From a virus, in IMG/VR virus record IMGVR_UViG_3300042560_001734, positions 1 to 21,129 of that record: a stretch of 21,129 nucleotides of DNA; one strand, given 5' to 3'. Shown here in pieces: positions 8,069 through 16,044 of the stretch (positions within the stretch are counted from its first letter, which is position 1; every line of letters starts with the position of its first letter). The notes under the pieces are model-generated. The model was not told the origin of the DNA. It ran no database searches and saw nothing but the letters and a program-made list of their open reading frames with translations. Position numbers and translations under genes: made by a program.

Positions 8069-10378
8069 TTACCTCGCATTCATTGTTCTGAATACCCAGT
8101 TGAACCCAAGGAGTTCATAAGGTACCAGGTTTAAAGATACCAGTACCAGACGCGGGGAGTACCCCTTGCCTGAGACTTTGAATCGTACTTTCACCACGGC
8201 AGGTTCTGTCAATGATGACACATCCAGCTGCCATGTGTTGGTCTTGAGCACCACTTCCTCGGAGGGTGTGGTGAACATCGTGTCCTCAAGGTACAGGTCG
8301 TTGTCGTCTGAGAGTACGGTATGCCCTGCCAGTACAGCCGGGTCTGCGTACGTAGGGACGACGACAAGTTCATCACCTTGCTGTTCAACTGTGTAGTTGT
8401 ACAGGTCTTTCCTTATCTGTTCGTCCAGATAGAACATGCTTCCGAACTGCAATGCACGACGGGACAGGTTGTTTACCTTGAACTGTATCTCACGATACCG
8501 CTTCTTCGTGGCTGTGTTGTGCTCACGATAGCCTGTATCTATGAGCTGTATGTTGTTGTACACCGTGCCAGCTACGAAGTCATCGCGTATATCGGCGGAA
8601 GGTGATACCAGTACCATGGATTGGTCAACTATTGTAGCGTATATGCTACCGTCAGTAACACCGTACTTGTACATACACATGTTATGTTTTGTTGACTGCA
8701 TCATATAGGTTGTCCACGTACGGAGGACAGTACTATAGTTCAGGTAGAAGTCCACATACACACCATCTGATACCTCGAACTTATATATGCAACGCAGTAT
8801 TCCGTTGTCCTGGTAGTTGATATAGTCCCTCAGTATCATAGGCGTATTGTTCAGGGCCTCATACAAGTACCCGAACGTGCTCTTGACCACAGGCCCTATG
8901 TTATCCAGCATCTTTGTTATGGGTGTGGATATAGGTGCCATCTGTAGGGCACCAACACCATCCGGTGTAGCCTTTGGCACCATGAGGTAGTAGTAGTCCC
9001 CGCTCTTGAAGAACACCATGGTCTGCACAACGCAGATTGTACGGTGATCGAACTGGGTAAGCTGTAGTTTCTCCTGCAATACAGTGGATGTGAATCCTGA
9101 ACCCCCTGGCAGCCATGCCAGCTTATGCAGTTTGGTGGTGGTGAACACAAGCAATCCGTTTAGGTACGGCACGCAGGACACCACATCCTCGTCGAATATC
9201 TGTGCATTGAACGGGAACGGGAAGTATCCTGGTCTTGCCAGCTCGCTTATGAACACTATGTTTCTACCTCTCGATGTACCCCATAGCACCACATGCTGCA
9301 TCCATGTACACATACCGGTGGCTGTGTTCAGGTTGTAGGCTATAGGGTCTATGCTCTTGGCTTCCTTGTCGTACATCTTATAGTTGGAGTATACCCCTGT
9401 TGTGACAGGGACTGCTGTGCTTACGGTTGGGTCTTCACTCCAGGTTCCTGTGTATATGGTACAACGCACACCAAACTCCTTGTAATCAGCGGGTGCTATA
9501 TAGGACAATACTGTCCCGGGAGCGGATGGGTTTATGGTTACGTTTGTGTATGCCTTCTTTATGGTGGGCTTTGAGTTGTCTAGGCTGTAAACCTCCCACA
9601 ATACGGTGTACGCTGTATCGTCTGTGCTTGAGTTGGTGGCGTAGTACGCTCTGAACTGTACCAACTCCCCTGCCCGTGCACTGAATAGTACGTTTCCATT
9701 CAAATCCTGGGGGACTATACCTTGTATAGTCAAGGTCATAGCCCCGCCTATATCGTCTGAGAATGCATATGGCTGCTCTAATAGCATGTTATACCCGGAG
9801 GCTGATGCTTCCGAAGGATTTACTGTGGTTGGAACAACAGGTCTTAGCGTGAACCTGGTCACATCAGCTTCGCGTGAGCTGGACAGTATGGCAAGCCCCT
9901 GCTCCACAGGGAGTATGGTGCTGCCATTGAGTGTGGTGTAAACAGGAAGTGGGACTTCCGCCTGGAAAGGTATCTTGTGCAATGTGCTGGGTACATCCCG
10001 GAGGTTATCGGTCTTTATCTCTGACACATTGTCATACACTATGTCATACAACTCGTCGTTGAACATCACCTTGTAGCCGTAATCGTTGTACAGCAGTGTA
10101 TATGTAAGGCTGTAGTCCGTAAGTTTGTCCGTATCGAACCCGGTCATCTGCGCGGTGTGATGTATACGGTACCCGTCTACGCCTATGTCGATATCACCAA
10201 CCTTGTGATAGCCCGCCCGTGGATATATCATGTTACCCTCGGGGGCTATGTTGTAGTTTACAAGCAGCTTGCTGTTGCCATCCAGTAAAGGGATGTCTGT
10301 ATAGAGCATCCCTTTATTGAACAGCTGTTCGGTTGTAAGATTACGCGGCGTACGCTGATAGTTTTTAAAAGCTGGCAT
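8069..10378 (-). CDS. Large tail tube/nozzle-like (stabilisation) protein
   Basis: This encodes 769 residues. AGGAGG lies 8 bases before the start, overlapping the end of the preceding small gene. The protein is rich in Tyr, Thr, Val and Asp, looks beta-structured throughout and has no membrane segment. The N-terminus (PAFKNYQRTPRNLTTEQLFN then TDIPLLDGNSKLL) resembles the opening of podoviral tail proteins that begin with a statement of the viral tail ring, but I cannot name a family. Length and position after the adaptor are close to T7 gp12 (about 790 aa nozzle). A tail nozzle or stabilisation role, closing the portal-adaptor channel, is therefore the best inference. The reading frame is intact. 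Confidence 0.8.
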   Translation of the reverse strand: MPAFKNYQRTPRNLTTEQLFNKGMLYTDIPLLDGNSKLLVNYNIAPEGNMIYPRAGYHKVGDIDIGVDGYRIHHTAQMTGFDTDKLTDYSLTYTLLYNDYGYKVMFNDELYDIVYDNVSEIKTDNLRDVPSTLHKIPFQAEVPLPVYTTLNGSTILPVEQGLAILSSSREADVTRFTLRPVVPTTVNPSEASASGYNMLLEQPYAFSDDIGGAMTLTIQGIVPQDLNGNVLFSARAGELVQFRAYYATNSSTDDTAYTVLWEVYSLDNSKPTIKKAYTNVTINPSAPGTVLSYIAPADYKEFGVRCTIYTGTWSEDPTVSTAVPVTTGVYSNYKMYDKEAKSIDPIAYNLNTATGMCTWMQHVVLWGTSRGRNIVFISELARPGYFPFPFNAQIFDEDVVSCVPYLNGLLVFTTTKLHKLAWLPGGSGFTSTVLQEKLQLTQFDHRTICVVQTMVFFKSGDYYYLMVPKATPDGVGALQMAPISTPITKMLDNIGPVVKSTFGYLYEALNNTPMILRDYINYQDNGILRCIYKFEVSDGVYVDFYLNYSTVLRTWTTYMMQSTKHNMCMYKYGVTDGSIYATIVDQSMVLVSPSADIRDDFVAGTVYNNIQLIDTGYREHNTATKKRYREIQFKVNNLSRRALQFGSMFYLDEQIRKDLYNYTVEQQGDELVVVPTYADPAVLAGHTVLSDDNDLYLEDTMFTTPSEEVVLKTNTWQLDVSSLTEPAVVKVRFKVSGKGYSPRLVLVSLNLVPYELLGFNWVFRTMNAR

Positions 10379-10389
10379 GTGTTAGCCTC

Positions 10390-10569
10390 CTATACAAGAC
10401 CGAGGTGCTTCTTGATACGTTCTATCTCCTGGGAGTTAGTCAAGGGTTTGCTCTTCTTTAAAGCCGCGTACTCGGCTTCGATAGTGTAGGCGTTGTCAGC
10501 CTTGGCTTTGGCGTCTACCGCCACCTTCCGCACTACCTTGTCTAAGGTTTCAATTACTTTAGCGTCCAT
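10390..10569 (-). CDS. Small charged helical protein of unknown function
   Basis: This encodes 59 residues: MDAKVIETLDKVVRKVAVDA, then Lys/Ala/Glu-rich helix, ending in KKHLGLV. The start overlaps the stop of the preceding 65-aa gene as TAATG, with GGGGGTGGAA a few bases upstream serving as ribosome binding site. The stop overlaps the ribosome binding site of the 769-aa tail gene. The whole protein could be a single amphipathic helix or short coiled coil. It may be a small tail assembly factor, but no family is recognised. Correct frame, signals and tight packing argue that it is real. Confidence 0.68.
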   Translation of the reverse strand: MDAKVIETLDKVVRKVAVDAKAKADNAYTIEAEYAALKKSKPLTNSQEIERIKKHLGLV

Positions 10570-10766
10570 TATTCCACCCCCACGATTTCTGCTAACGTGT
10601 CCACCACTGTTGATAGAGTTGTCTGCATTTGTTCTACTTGTTCCTCAATGGTTGGTTCTTGTATTGTTTCGATTGATTGAGGAATTAGGGTTTCGTCGAT
10701 TTCTACAACCGATTCAGTGACTTCACCTGTTTGGCAATTAATAGATTTAATTGTTCCAGTTTTCAT
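10569..10766 (-). CDS. Small acidic protein, companion of the fibre gene
   Basis: This encodes 65 residues. The ATG directly follows the TAA of the fibre gene, with a G-rich site (AAGGGGGC) upstream. The sequence begins KTGTIKSINCQTGEVTESV and continues with acidic, Glu/Thr/Gln-rich helices ending LSTVVDTLAEIVGVE. Small acidic proteins directly after tail fibre genes are common in phages, some as fibre chaperones or tail-tip parts. The gene shares the low GC content of the fibre's 3' third, so the two probably moved together. The function is inferred only from this linkage. Confidence 0.68.
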   Translation of the reverse strand: MKTGTIKSINCQTGEVTESVVEIDETLIPQSIETIQEPTIEEQVEQMQTTLSTVVDTLAEIVGVE

Positions 10767-12608
10767 TTACAATGCCCCCTTTTTGAATATTGATACTTTC
10801 ATTTTTTGCGGTAAATACGCACCTGATATTTCTGCTATCCTAATTGATGTTATGTTGGTTATTTCCGCTTGTTTGTAAGCCCATCGCCCTGTTAATAAAG
10901 TTGACACACCTCCACCACCAGTTGCTAATGCTGTTAGAGTGGTAAATGCAATTGGTATTGTGCTTGCATCTTGTAATGACAAATTGGTAGTCATTGTTGA
11001 TTTTTTTGTAGCACTAACTGCTAACAAACGAGCATCATTTGTAGAACCAGTAAAACCGTAATAATCAGTATTAGTGTATTGACCATTTATATACAAAGAG
11101 GGTGTAAATGCTACTTCACTTGCATTATACGTTTGTATTATTATCTCATAAACACCACCGTCACCCAAAATATCAAGTCCAGTAAAATCTAAAGCCAAAG
11201 TGGTTGCGTTTGTTACGGTCTGCTCCGCTATCATCCCGCCACGTTTATCGACAATAATACTTTGAGACATTTCCCAGTCACCGAACATACCGCCCTCATA
11301 CTGTCTTTTATATTTGTCTATATAAGATGGGTCTATATAACTAACGGATTGAAATGAAAAATCAGAATCATATCTAAATAGTTCTATAGTGGCACTTCTA
11401 TCGGTGTATGCTCCACTTGGAAAGTGTTGTGCCACTGCATCGGTTACCTGTTTTATATAATAGATACCATACGCATAACCATTATCCACATTGACATCGT
11501 CAAGGTCTGTATTGTTTGGCAGATATTTTGCATTTATGTCTGTCACCAATACTCCGCTCGGTTTAATCGTGTTGGCAGTTGTGTCATAGACAGGGATGAT
11601 GTTGTCTGCAATGCCTGTTTCATCAAATGATTGAATGTTGTTGGTTTTGGCGAGTTTGTTTCCAACACTAGTAACCAGTTCATTGATTGCACCGACGATG
11701 TCATTAGCTTCTGTCTCAAGCTCAGGTCCGCTTGCCACCCTGACTTCACCCGACAGCAGAACCGTGCCGTCATTTTTTACAGCAAAGGCGTTGCTTCTGT
11801 GGTCGGCGTCTGTACCGTTACCTATCTTGAACACATACCCAAGAGGGTCATAGGTCGTCCTGCTTGCTTCATCATCAACGTCTATTGATGCATATCTGCC
11901 TATGATGTATTCGAGATACGCTGTCCAGTTGTGTATGCCTGCTGCATGGGAGTAGTCTCCTATCGCCCATGTCTGCTTGCCCTCGGAGAATGCAGCCAGT
12001 CCGGATGTACCTGTGGTGTCACCGAAAGCTGCGGAGGCGTATTGATTGGCTGTACAGCCAGTCTGTTCCAACGATTTTGCGCTGTCCATACCTGTGCCGC
12101 CACCGCTTCCGTTATATAGATTGTTCGCAAGGGAGTAGTCAGACAGGTCCTGGTCACCTGTGTTGGTCCCGGAGTTGTTCTGATACAGGTCGGATAAAAT
12201 ACCTGCCTGGTAATCTGAGAACAACCCTGAGCCTTCCTGTGCCCAGACCATGCTGTTTGTGATCTCGTCAAGTGCAGCCTGCACATTATCGGCGGCAAGG
12301 TTCTCATACACTGTGTTGTTGAATGTTATACCTGCTGCAAAGTTTGCAGCACTATCCCCTTTGTCTCCTTTGTCTCCTTTATCGCCTTTACCTCCTGTGA
12401 AGTCCGTGGATAACAGGGTCTGATAAAGAGCGCGCATCTCCTGTGTGAACGAGATTCGTGCAAGCTCGTTGTTTATACGGATGCCTTCGTTGGTCTGACG
12501 CTGTAGCTCCTCCATCGAGACTTCGCTGAACTTGTTTACAAGCGTCTGGTATGCTGCGTTTACATTGCTTGAGGAGTTCCCCTGTCCTGTGAATCTGTTC
12601 CAGGTCAT
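10767..12608 (-). CDS. Tail fibre with collagen-like and adhesin-head-like segments
   Basis: This encodes 613 residues. GGAGGT lies 9 bases before the start, and the ATG overlaps the adaptor stop (ATGA). Residues 1-70 form a helical tail-attachment region. Residues 73-85 are a collagen-like run of four KGD triplets. TNTGDQDLSDYSL follows (near 150), an element frequent in phage fibres. About 190-245 (AAFSEGKQTWAIGDYSHAAGIHNW..IIGRYAS) looks like left-handed parallel beta repeats of YadA-type heads. NDIVGAINELVTSVGNKLA near 308-326 is a coiled-coil hinge. Residues from about 325 to 613 form the probable receptor-binding tip, ending in a Gly-rich loop and beta strands. The tip has clearly lower GC than the shaft. 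Trimeric host-binding fibre is the expected role. Confidence 0.87.
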   Translation of the reverse strand: MTWNRFTGQGNSSSNVNAAYQTLVNKFSEVSMEELQRQTNEGIRINNELARISFTQEMRALYQTLLSTDFTGGKGDKGDKGDKGDSAANFAAGITFNNTVYENLAADNVQAALDEITNSMVWAQEGSGLFSDYQAGILSDLYQNNSGTNTGDQDLSDYSLANNLYNGSGGGTGMDSAKSLEQTGCTANQYASAAFGDTTGTSGLAAFSEGKQTWAIGDYSHAAGIHNWTAYLEYIIGRYASIDVDDEASRTTYDPLGYVFKIGNGTDADHRSNAFAVKNDGTVLLSGEVRVASGPELETEANDIVGAINELVTSVGNKLAKTNNIQSFDETGIADNIIPVYDTTANTIKPSGVLVTDINAKYLPNNTDLDDVNVDNGYAYGIYYIKQVTDAVAQHFPSGAYTDRSATIELFRYDSDFSFQSVSYIDPSYIDKYKRQYEGGMFGDWEMSQSIIVDKRGGMIAEQTVTNATTLALDFTGLDILGDGGVYEIIIQTYNASEVAFTPSLYINGQYTNTDYYGFTGSTNDARLLAVSATKKSTMTTNLSLQDASTIPIAFTTLTALATGGGGVSTLLTGRWAYKQAEITNITSIRIAEISGAYLPQKMKVSIFKKGAL

Positions 12609-13027
12609 AGTCTGAATACCTCCATGTCGATGTCTTGGTCGGCGCGGCCCAGTTCGAAAGGTGCCAGCCCGTCGTCGTCAAGCTTCTCGTATTCGGCAGG
12701 GACCCGCTGTATCCAGTCCCTCTTCATTGCAAATTTGTTTGTCGTATATGTCATCATATAACCAGGCTGGGGATTGGCACCCTCTTCGTCTGTCATATAA
12801 AAATAATATGCTGCGCCGTAACAAACCACGCTGCGTATATACTTGTCGGGTATTAATGTATACTCGGTAGCACCTTCTGCAAGCTCCGAGAATACAGGAA
12901 ATTCTGAACTGAGGTCGTTGTTGATGTCGTCCATGACGCTGTCAAGATGAATCTTCATCTCGTCATAGTTTAACGTCTCTCCTGCGAGCAGTTGATTAAC
13001 TCTTTTTACTATGTCCTTGATAGTCAT
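12605..13027 (-). CDS. Head-tail adaptor (connector) protein
   Basis: This encodes 140 residues. AGGAGG lies 4 bases before the start, a rather short spacing. The N-terminal helix-turn-helical pattern TIKDIVKRVNQLLAGETLNYDEMKIHLDSVMDDINNDLSSEFP is a common start of phage adaptor proteins (gp6/gp11-like) that bind below the portal. VFSELAEGATEYTLIPDKYIRSVVCYGAAYYFYMTDEE and a C-terminal acidic tail follow, which is also usual for this fold. Its position after capsid genes and before fibre and nozzle genes supports the role. The assignment rests on sequence style and context, not on a confirmed homologue. Confidence 0.72.
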   Translation of the reverse strand: MTIKDIVKRVNQLLAGETLNYDEMKIHLDSVMDDINNDLSSEFPVFSELAEGATEYTLIPDKYIRSVVCYGAAYYFYMTDEEGANPQPGYMMTYTTNKFAMKRDWIQRVPAEYEKLDDDGLAPFELGRADQDIDMEVFRL

Positions 13028-13048
13028 ACTGCCTCCTGTTTGAATGAT

Positions 13049-13068
13049 GGCGGGGTGTTACCCCCGCC
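13049..13068 (-). terminator. Stable GC hairpin between head genes, no U-tract
   Basis: GGCGGGG (13049-13055) pairs perfectly with CCCCGCC (13062-13068) around a 6-base loop. It sits 6 bases past the stop of the 131-aa gene and 21 bases before the adaptor ATG. On the minus transcript it is followed by AUCAUUCAAACAGG, so it lacks the U-run of an intrinsic terminator. It may lower expression of tail genes relative to capsid genes, act as an RNA 3'-end protector after processing, or be a weak terminator. Confidence 0.6.
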
Positions 13069-13074
13069 TGTTCA

Positions 13075-13470
13075 TTACCGTGGGATAAGAATAAGTTCGC
13101 CTGCGAAGCTATCCTTGTTGTTGGTCAGATCGCCTAGCTTGGCCTGCACGTTCTGCTGACTGTCCACCATTCTGCGTCTCTTGTGGATGATCCTGGCGAA
13201 CGCCTCCGGAACTTCATATGTTCTTCCATCAACTGGAAAGTATATACTCATTCCATTTAGTGTTACTGTCATGACTTCTCCGAAGTACGGTGCGTACATG
13301 GGGGACATGGAGACAGACACCTTGGGTTGTCTCTCAACAATACCCTTGTTCACTTTCTCCTGATGGTCTGCTTTCCTCATGTCAAGGTCTGCGATCTCTT
13401 TGACTGTTAGATTGTCAGCAGGAGCTTTCGCCCCTGCCGCATCCAACGGGCTTACTTTTTTGGTGGCCAT
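13075..13470 (-). CDS. Small head protein of unknown function
   Basis: This encodes 131 residues. It starts inside the preceding 23-codon reading frame; AAAGGA lies about 14 bases before the ATG, so translation may be coupled. The N-terminal 45 residues are Lys/Ala/Asp-rich and probably disordered. The core (VSVSMSPMYAPYFGEVMTVTLNGMSIYFPVDGRTYEVPEAFARIIHKRRR) has alternating strands and one basic helix. The C-terminal part ends in GELILIPR. It lies between capsid and adaptor genes and is the size of a head-completion or decoration-type protein. No family is recognised. The pattern around NGMSIYFPVDGRTYEVP is typical of a phage 'N-V-x-I-P-dG-x-x-y-x-v-p' small head protein, but I would not name it further. 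Confidence 0.72.
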   Translation of the reverse strand: MATKKVSPLDAAGAKAPADNLTVKEIADLDMRKADHQEKVNKGIVERQPKVSVSMSPMYAPYFGEVMTVTLNGMSIYFPVDGRTYEVPEAFARIIHKRRRMVDSQQNVQAKLGDLTNNKDSFAGELILIPR

Positions 13471-13523
13471 GGTTTCTTACCCGTTCCTTTCTTTGCGCCT
13501 TTTGGTGCTGGTTTACATGCCAT
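13452..13523 (-). CDS. Possible 23-aa basic mini-protein or leader peptide
   Basis: MACKPAPKGAKKGTGKKPWP followed by PKK and stop. A perfect AGGAGGT lies 9-10 bases before the ATG, the only strong ribosome binding site in this interval. The frame ends 18 bases into the 131-aa gene, whose own site is weak. The peptide has 9 Lys and no acidic residue. It could be a packaged basic peptide near the capsid, or a leader whose translation feeds ribosomes to the next start. It is short, so chance cannot be excluded. Confidence 0.5.
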   Translation of the reverse strand: MACKPAPKGAKKGTGKKPWPPKK

Positions 13524-13547
13524 TTAGTTTGTACCTCCTGGTTCAGA

Positions 13548-15077
13548 TTATCCGCTTATTGTGTAAGCAGCTGACCCGATTGCAGACAAGGCGTATCCAG
13601 GTCTGTAGGCCATTGCCTTGAACGTACATGCATCTGTCAGCACAGGTTTGGCATCGGCATCATACAGGTCTGAATCAATGGTAGGAGTCGAGCCATCCGT
13701 GGTGTAGAAGATCTTGGTTGCGTTGGCGCTCGTTATAGTGATTTCAGAATTGTCTGCTCTTGCTCCGGCTGCCGGGCTGAATGTCGGGGTTGTCTGGACT
13801 GAGGCTGCGGCTGGATCGCCTGAGATGTAAGGTCCTTGCTCACCTTCGTAGATTGATGCGTTGTTCAACAGTGAAGGTACACACACATAATCAACTATGG
13901 CTTCAGGTCTTGTGGATCCGAATCCTACAGAGTTGATCTTGAAACCGATCGACTGTCTCTGGTCGATAGGATCCATGACACCTGAGGAACCGAGTCCCTT
14001 TGTGAACATCTTGGCGCTGTCCTGTCCGGACAAGCCTGTCCTTGTGAGCGCGTTGGCTCCGAGTACGAACACGTGCTGCATCTTGAACTCGGCATAATTA
14101 CCGTCAGGGATTGTCCATGTCTTCAACGCTGGGTTGTAAGACGCATCCATGTTGGTCATGAAATCCTTGTGGTAACCGGCTGCTGTGGTCAAGGCGTCTG
14201 CTGTAAGATCGACAAGCCCGGATGTTGCACCGGTAGAGTTACCTACAGCAAGGGTGGATGTGTTGTAGATTTTCAATCTGAGTGCGCCGGTCGCATCATA
14301 GTACTCACCGGAGGTGGGGACGTTGATGGACTCGTAGAACTCAAGACCGAACATCGGAACAAGCATTCCGCCTTCGTACATGTTCTTGGTCGTGTTGTTG
14401 ATGGTCATGTACTTCTCGACAGTTGCATCACTGACCATGTCGTAGAAGAACTCAGGGGATGCGATGACGTGGAATCGTCCGTTGCTTCTTGGTTTCACCT
14501 TCGCTTTCTGCATCGAAAGAACGATTTTTCTCAGGTCAGTCATGCTGGGTTCTCCCTTGGAGAATGTGAATCCGTCGGGACTCAAAGCACCATCGGCATA
14601 GTATTCCTGTGCGTTGAGCATCAAGGCTTCTCTTGCGAGCAAGTCCAATGTCTCGACTGCGACAATCGCGTACTCTGCGGCGAAGTGTCTGATGACAGGG
14701 TCTACGATTGCGAAATCGACCTTGTCTGTGAACTCCATGTATCTACCATACTGGTAGGCTTGAAGTTCGTACTTGATGACCGAGCCTTTGTCTGACATAG
14801 GCGGGGTTCCCTCAAGCAACTTGGATGTATGACCCTGAAGGGCTGACCATCTGCGAAGCTGGAGCTTGTCCGACTTGTCCGGGATCATCTGTGACTCTGC
14901 GTACTTGAAGTACGGGTACGAATCCGCACCGTCACGGATGGTGTCAAGCAGAACCTTCGAGTAGAAAGTTTCTGGATTGACTCTTGCAGTGCCGTTGGCA
15001 ATCTGCGAGTTCACGAAATTGGCATACGTCTCAACGGTGCCTGTTCCTTTTAATGCTGATAATGATACTGGATCCAT
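13548..15077 (-). CDS. Major capsid protein with C-terminal chitobiase-type Ig-like domain
   Basis: This encodes 509 residues. AGGAGG lies 9 bases before the ATG, and the scaffold gene ends 19 bases upstream. Residues 1-415 have HK97-like capsid style: an N-terminal arm, a long helix around ALLARE-type sequence (VAVETLDLLAREALMLNAQE), then TDLRKIVLSMQKAKVKPRSNGRFHVIASPEF and a beta/P-domain region. Residues about 426-509 form a separate domain: PTFSPAAG, ITITSANATKIFYTTDGSTPT, then FKAMAYRPGYALSAIGSAAY. This matches the CHB_HEX_C (chitobiase C-terminal) Ig-like pattern, in which the YTTDGSTPT core is diagnostic. Such domains probably project from the capsid surface and may bind glycans. The scaffold gene next to it supports the identification. 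Confidence 0.9.
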   Translation of the reverse strand: MDPVSLSALKGTGTVETYANFVNSQIANGTARVNPETFYSKVLLDTIRDGADSYPYFKYAESQMIPDKSDKLQLRRWSALQGHTSKLLEGTPPMSDKGSVIKYELQAYQYGRYMEFTDKVDFAIVDPVIRHFAAEYAIVAVETLDLLAREALMLNAQEYYADGALSPDGFTFSKGEPSMTDLRKIVLSMQKAKVKPRSNGRFHVIASPEFFYDMVSDATVEKYMTINNTTKNMYEGGMLVPMFGLEFYESINVPTSGEYYDATGALRLKIYNTSTLAVGNSTGATSGLVDLTADALTTAAGYHKDFMTNMDASYNPALKTWTIPDGNYAEFKMQHVFVLGANALTRTGLSGQDSAKMFTKGLGSSGVMDPIDQRQSIGFKINSVGFGSTRPEAIVDYVCVPSLLNNASIYEGEQGPYISGDPAAASVQTTPTFSPAAGARADNSEITITSANATKIFYTTDGSTPTIDSDLYDADAKPVLTDACTFKAMAYRPGYALSAIGSAAYTISG

Positions 15078-15096
15078 TTTAGGTATCCTCCTGTAA

Positions 15097-15924
15097 TTAT
15101 ACTCCGTTCATTTGTCCGAGCAGAGCGTCCAAGCTCTGTACATCGTTTATCGGAGCAGCTGGTGTGGAAGGTTTCCCTTGCGCCGAGCTGGGTGTCGAGC
15201 TGTGCGCAGCCGACTTTGCCTGTTTAGCGAGGGCTTCCCTCACCGCGTCTTCTGTTGCTTTCTTTACTATGGCGTCATGATTCAAAGTGCGGTACTCCTG
15301 GAGCAAGTCCATCGGAGTCTGGTAAGGGTCCTTGCCTGCACTGTTCAGTTGCTTTGCGAACTCCATCAATCCTTTGTCGTCAAGCCCGAACGAATCCTTA
15401 ACCTTCTGGAATCCAAGATTGGCCTGTTCTGCACGCTGTGATTCAGCTTGCTGTGCTACGAGGATTTCATTCTGCTGGAGTCGTTGGAGTATTTCGACCG
15501 GGATATTGGTCTGCTGTGCCTCAAAGGCGAGCAGCCTGTCCGACAATGCTGTGATAACCGCCTCCGGATTTGTCGTATCCTGCACACCGAGCACTTCCGC
15601 CATCTTGTTAATGATGCGTTCATACTGTGTGTTCTTGGTACGCATCGCCGCGAACGTCTGATTCTGCTTGTCTGCTGCAAATATCTTGTCCGGAGTCTGC
15701 TCTTCTTCGGGAGCAGCGGGGGGCGTCGTTTCAGCTGTTGCAGCTGGAGCCTCTGCCGGAGGTTGTTCTGTAGCAGGTGGTGTTTCAGGTGGTGTCGCAG
15801 GCGGTGTTGCCGCCGGTGGGTTGTTCATTGTACCGAATAATGTATCAAGGTTCGTTTCCTGTGGAATATCCGCAGGTGGGGCGTCTCCCTCAGCGAAAAG
15901 CTGAAGATTCATTTTTCTCAACAT
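15097..15924 (-). CDS. Capsid scaffolding protein
   Basis: This encodes 275 residues. GAGG lies about 7 bases before the ATG at 15924; an internal ATG at residue 5 gives the familiar MNLQLFAEG start and has a weaker site. That N-terminus is common in capsid-region proteins of Firmicutes phages. Residues 30-75 are a Pro/Ala/Glu/Thr-rich disordered stretch. Residues about 80-245 are acidic to neutral helices with Gln/Glu-rich coiled-coil pattern (ITALSDRLLAFEAQQTN, EILQRLQQNEILVAQQAESQ). A short basic/Ser-rich segment and a C-terminal helix (DVQSLDALLGQMNGV) follow. Low complexity, coiled coil and position between portal and major capsid genes are the usual marks of scaffolds. It has its own promoter. 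Confidence 0.84.
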   Translation of the reverse strand: MLRKMNLQLFAEGDAPPADIPQETNLDTLFGTMNNPPAATPPATPPETPPATEQPPAEAPAATAETTPPAAPEEEQTPDKIFAADKQNQTFAAMRTKNTQYERIINKMAEVLGVQDTTNPEAVITALSDRLLAFEAQQTNIPVEILQRLQQNEILVAQQAESQRAEQANLGFQKVKDSFGLDDKGLMEFAKQLNSAGKDPYQTPMDLLQEYRTLNHDAIVKKATEDAVREALAKQAKSAAHSSTPSSAQGKPSTPAAPINDVQSLDALLGQMNGV

Positions 15925-15943
15925 AATCTGCCTCTTTCTCCCA

Positions 15944-15965
15944 AGGTTGCTGGCGAAGCTAACCT
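15944..15965 (-). promoter_or_regulatory. 5'-UTR hairpin of scaffold/capsid mRNA
   Basis: In the minus transcript AGGUU pairs with AACCU and GCU with AGC around a 5-base loop, with one bulged base. It ends about 19 bases before the scaffold ATG, just upstream of the ribosome binding site. A hairpin here could protect the mRNA 5' end or tune initiation. The stem is modest, so this is suggestive. Confidence 0.4.
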
Positions 15966-16007
15966 CTGTATATACTCGTACTCAGGGTGTACGGAACCAC
16001 TACTTTG

Positions 16008-16036
16008 ATTATAAGGGTAAGTGTTGATGATGTCAA
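16008..16036 (-). promoter_or_regulatory. Perfect-consensus sigma70/sigmaA promoter for scaffold and capsid genes
   Basis: On the minus strand TTGACA (16031-16036) is separated by exactly 17 bases from TATAAT (16008-16013). All 12 consensus bases match. It lies in the 119-base gap between portal stop and scaffold start, the longest non-coding gap in the late region. Transcription would begin near 16001, giving a 5' leader of about 75 bases. It would supply extra scaffold and capsid mRNA using host RNA polymerase. Confidence 0.85.
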
Positions 16037-16044
16037 TACATCAT
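16027..16044. promoter_or_regulatory. Inverted repeat over the -35 box (possible operator)
   Basis: ATGATGT (16027-16033) and ACATCAT (16038-16044) form perfect 7-base arms around CAAT. The repeat covers the -35 hexamer of the capsid promoter and touches the portal stop codon. A repressor or activator bound here would control that promoter. ATGATG-type half-sites also occur near the terS promoter. No regulator is encoded in the window. Confidence 0.5.

Noticed and set aside
14073-14795. 240-codon plus-strand frame inside the capsid gene
   Set aside because: Shadow of the major capsid gene: opposite strand, no ribosome site, Cys/Val-rich sequence typical of antisense frames.
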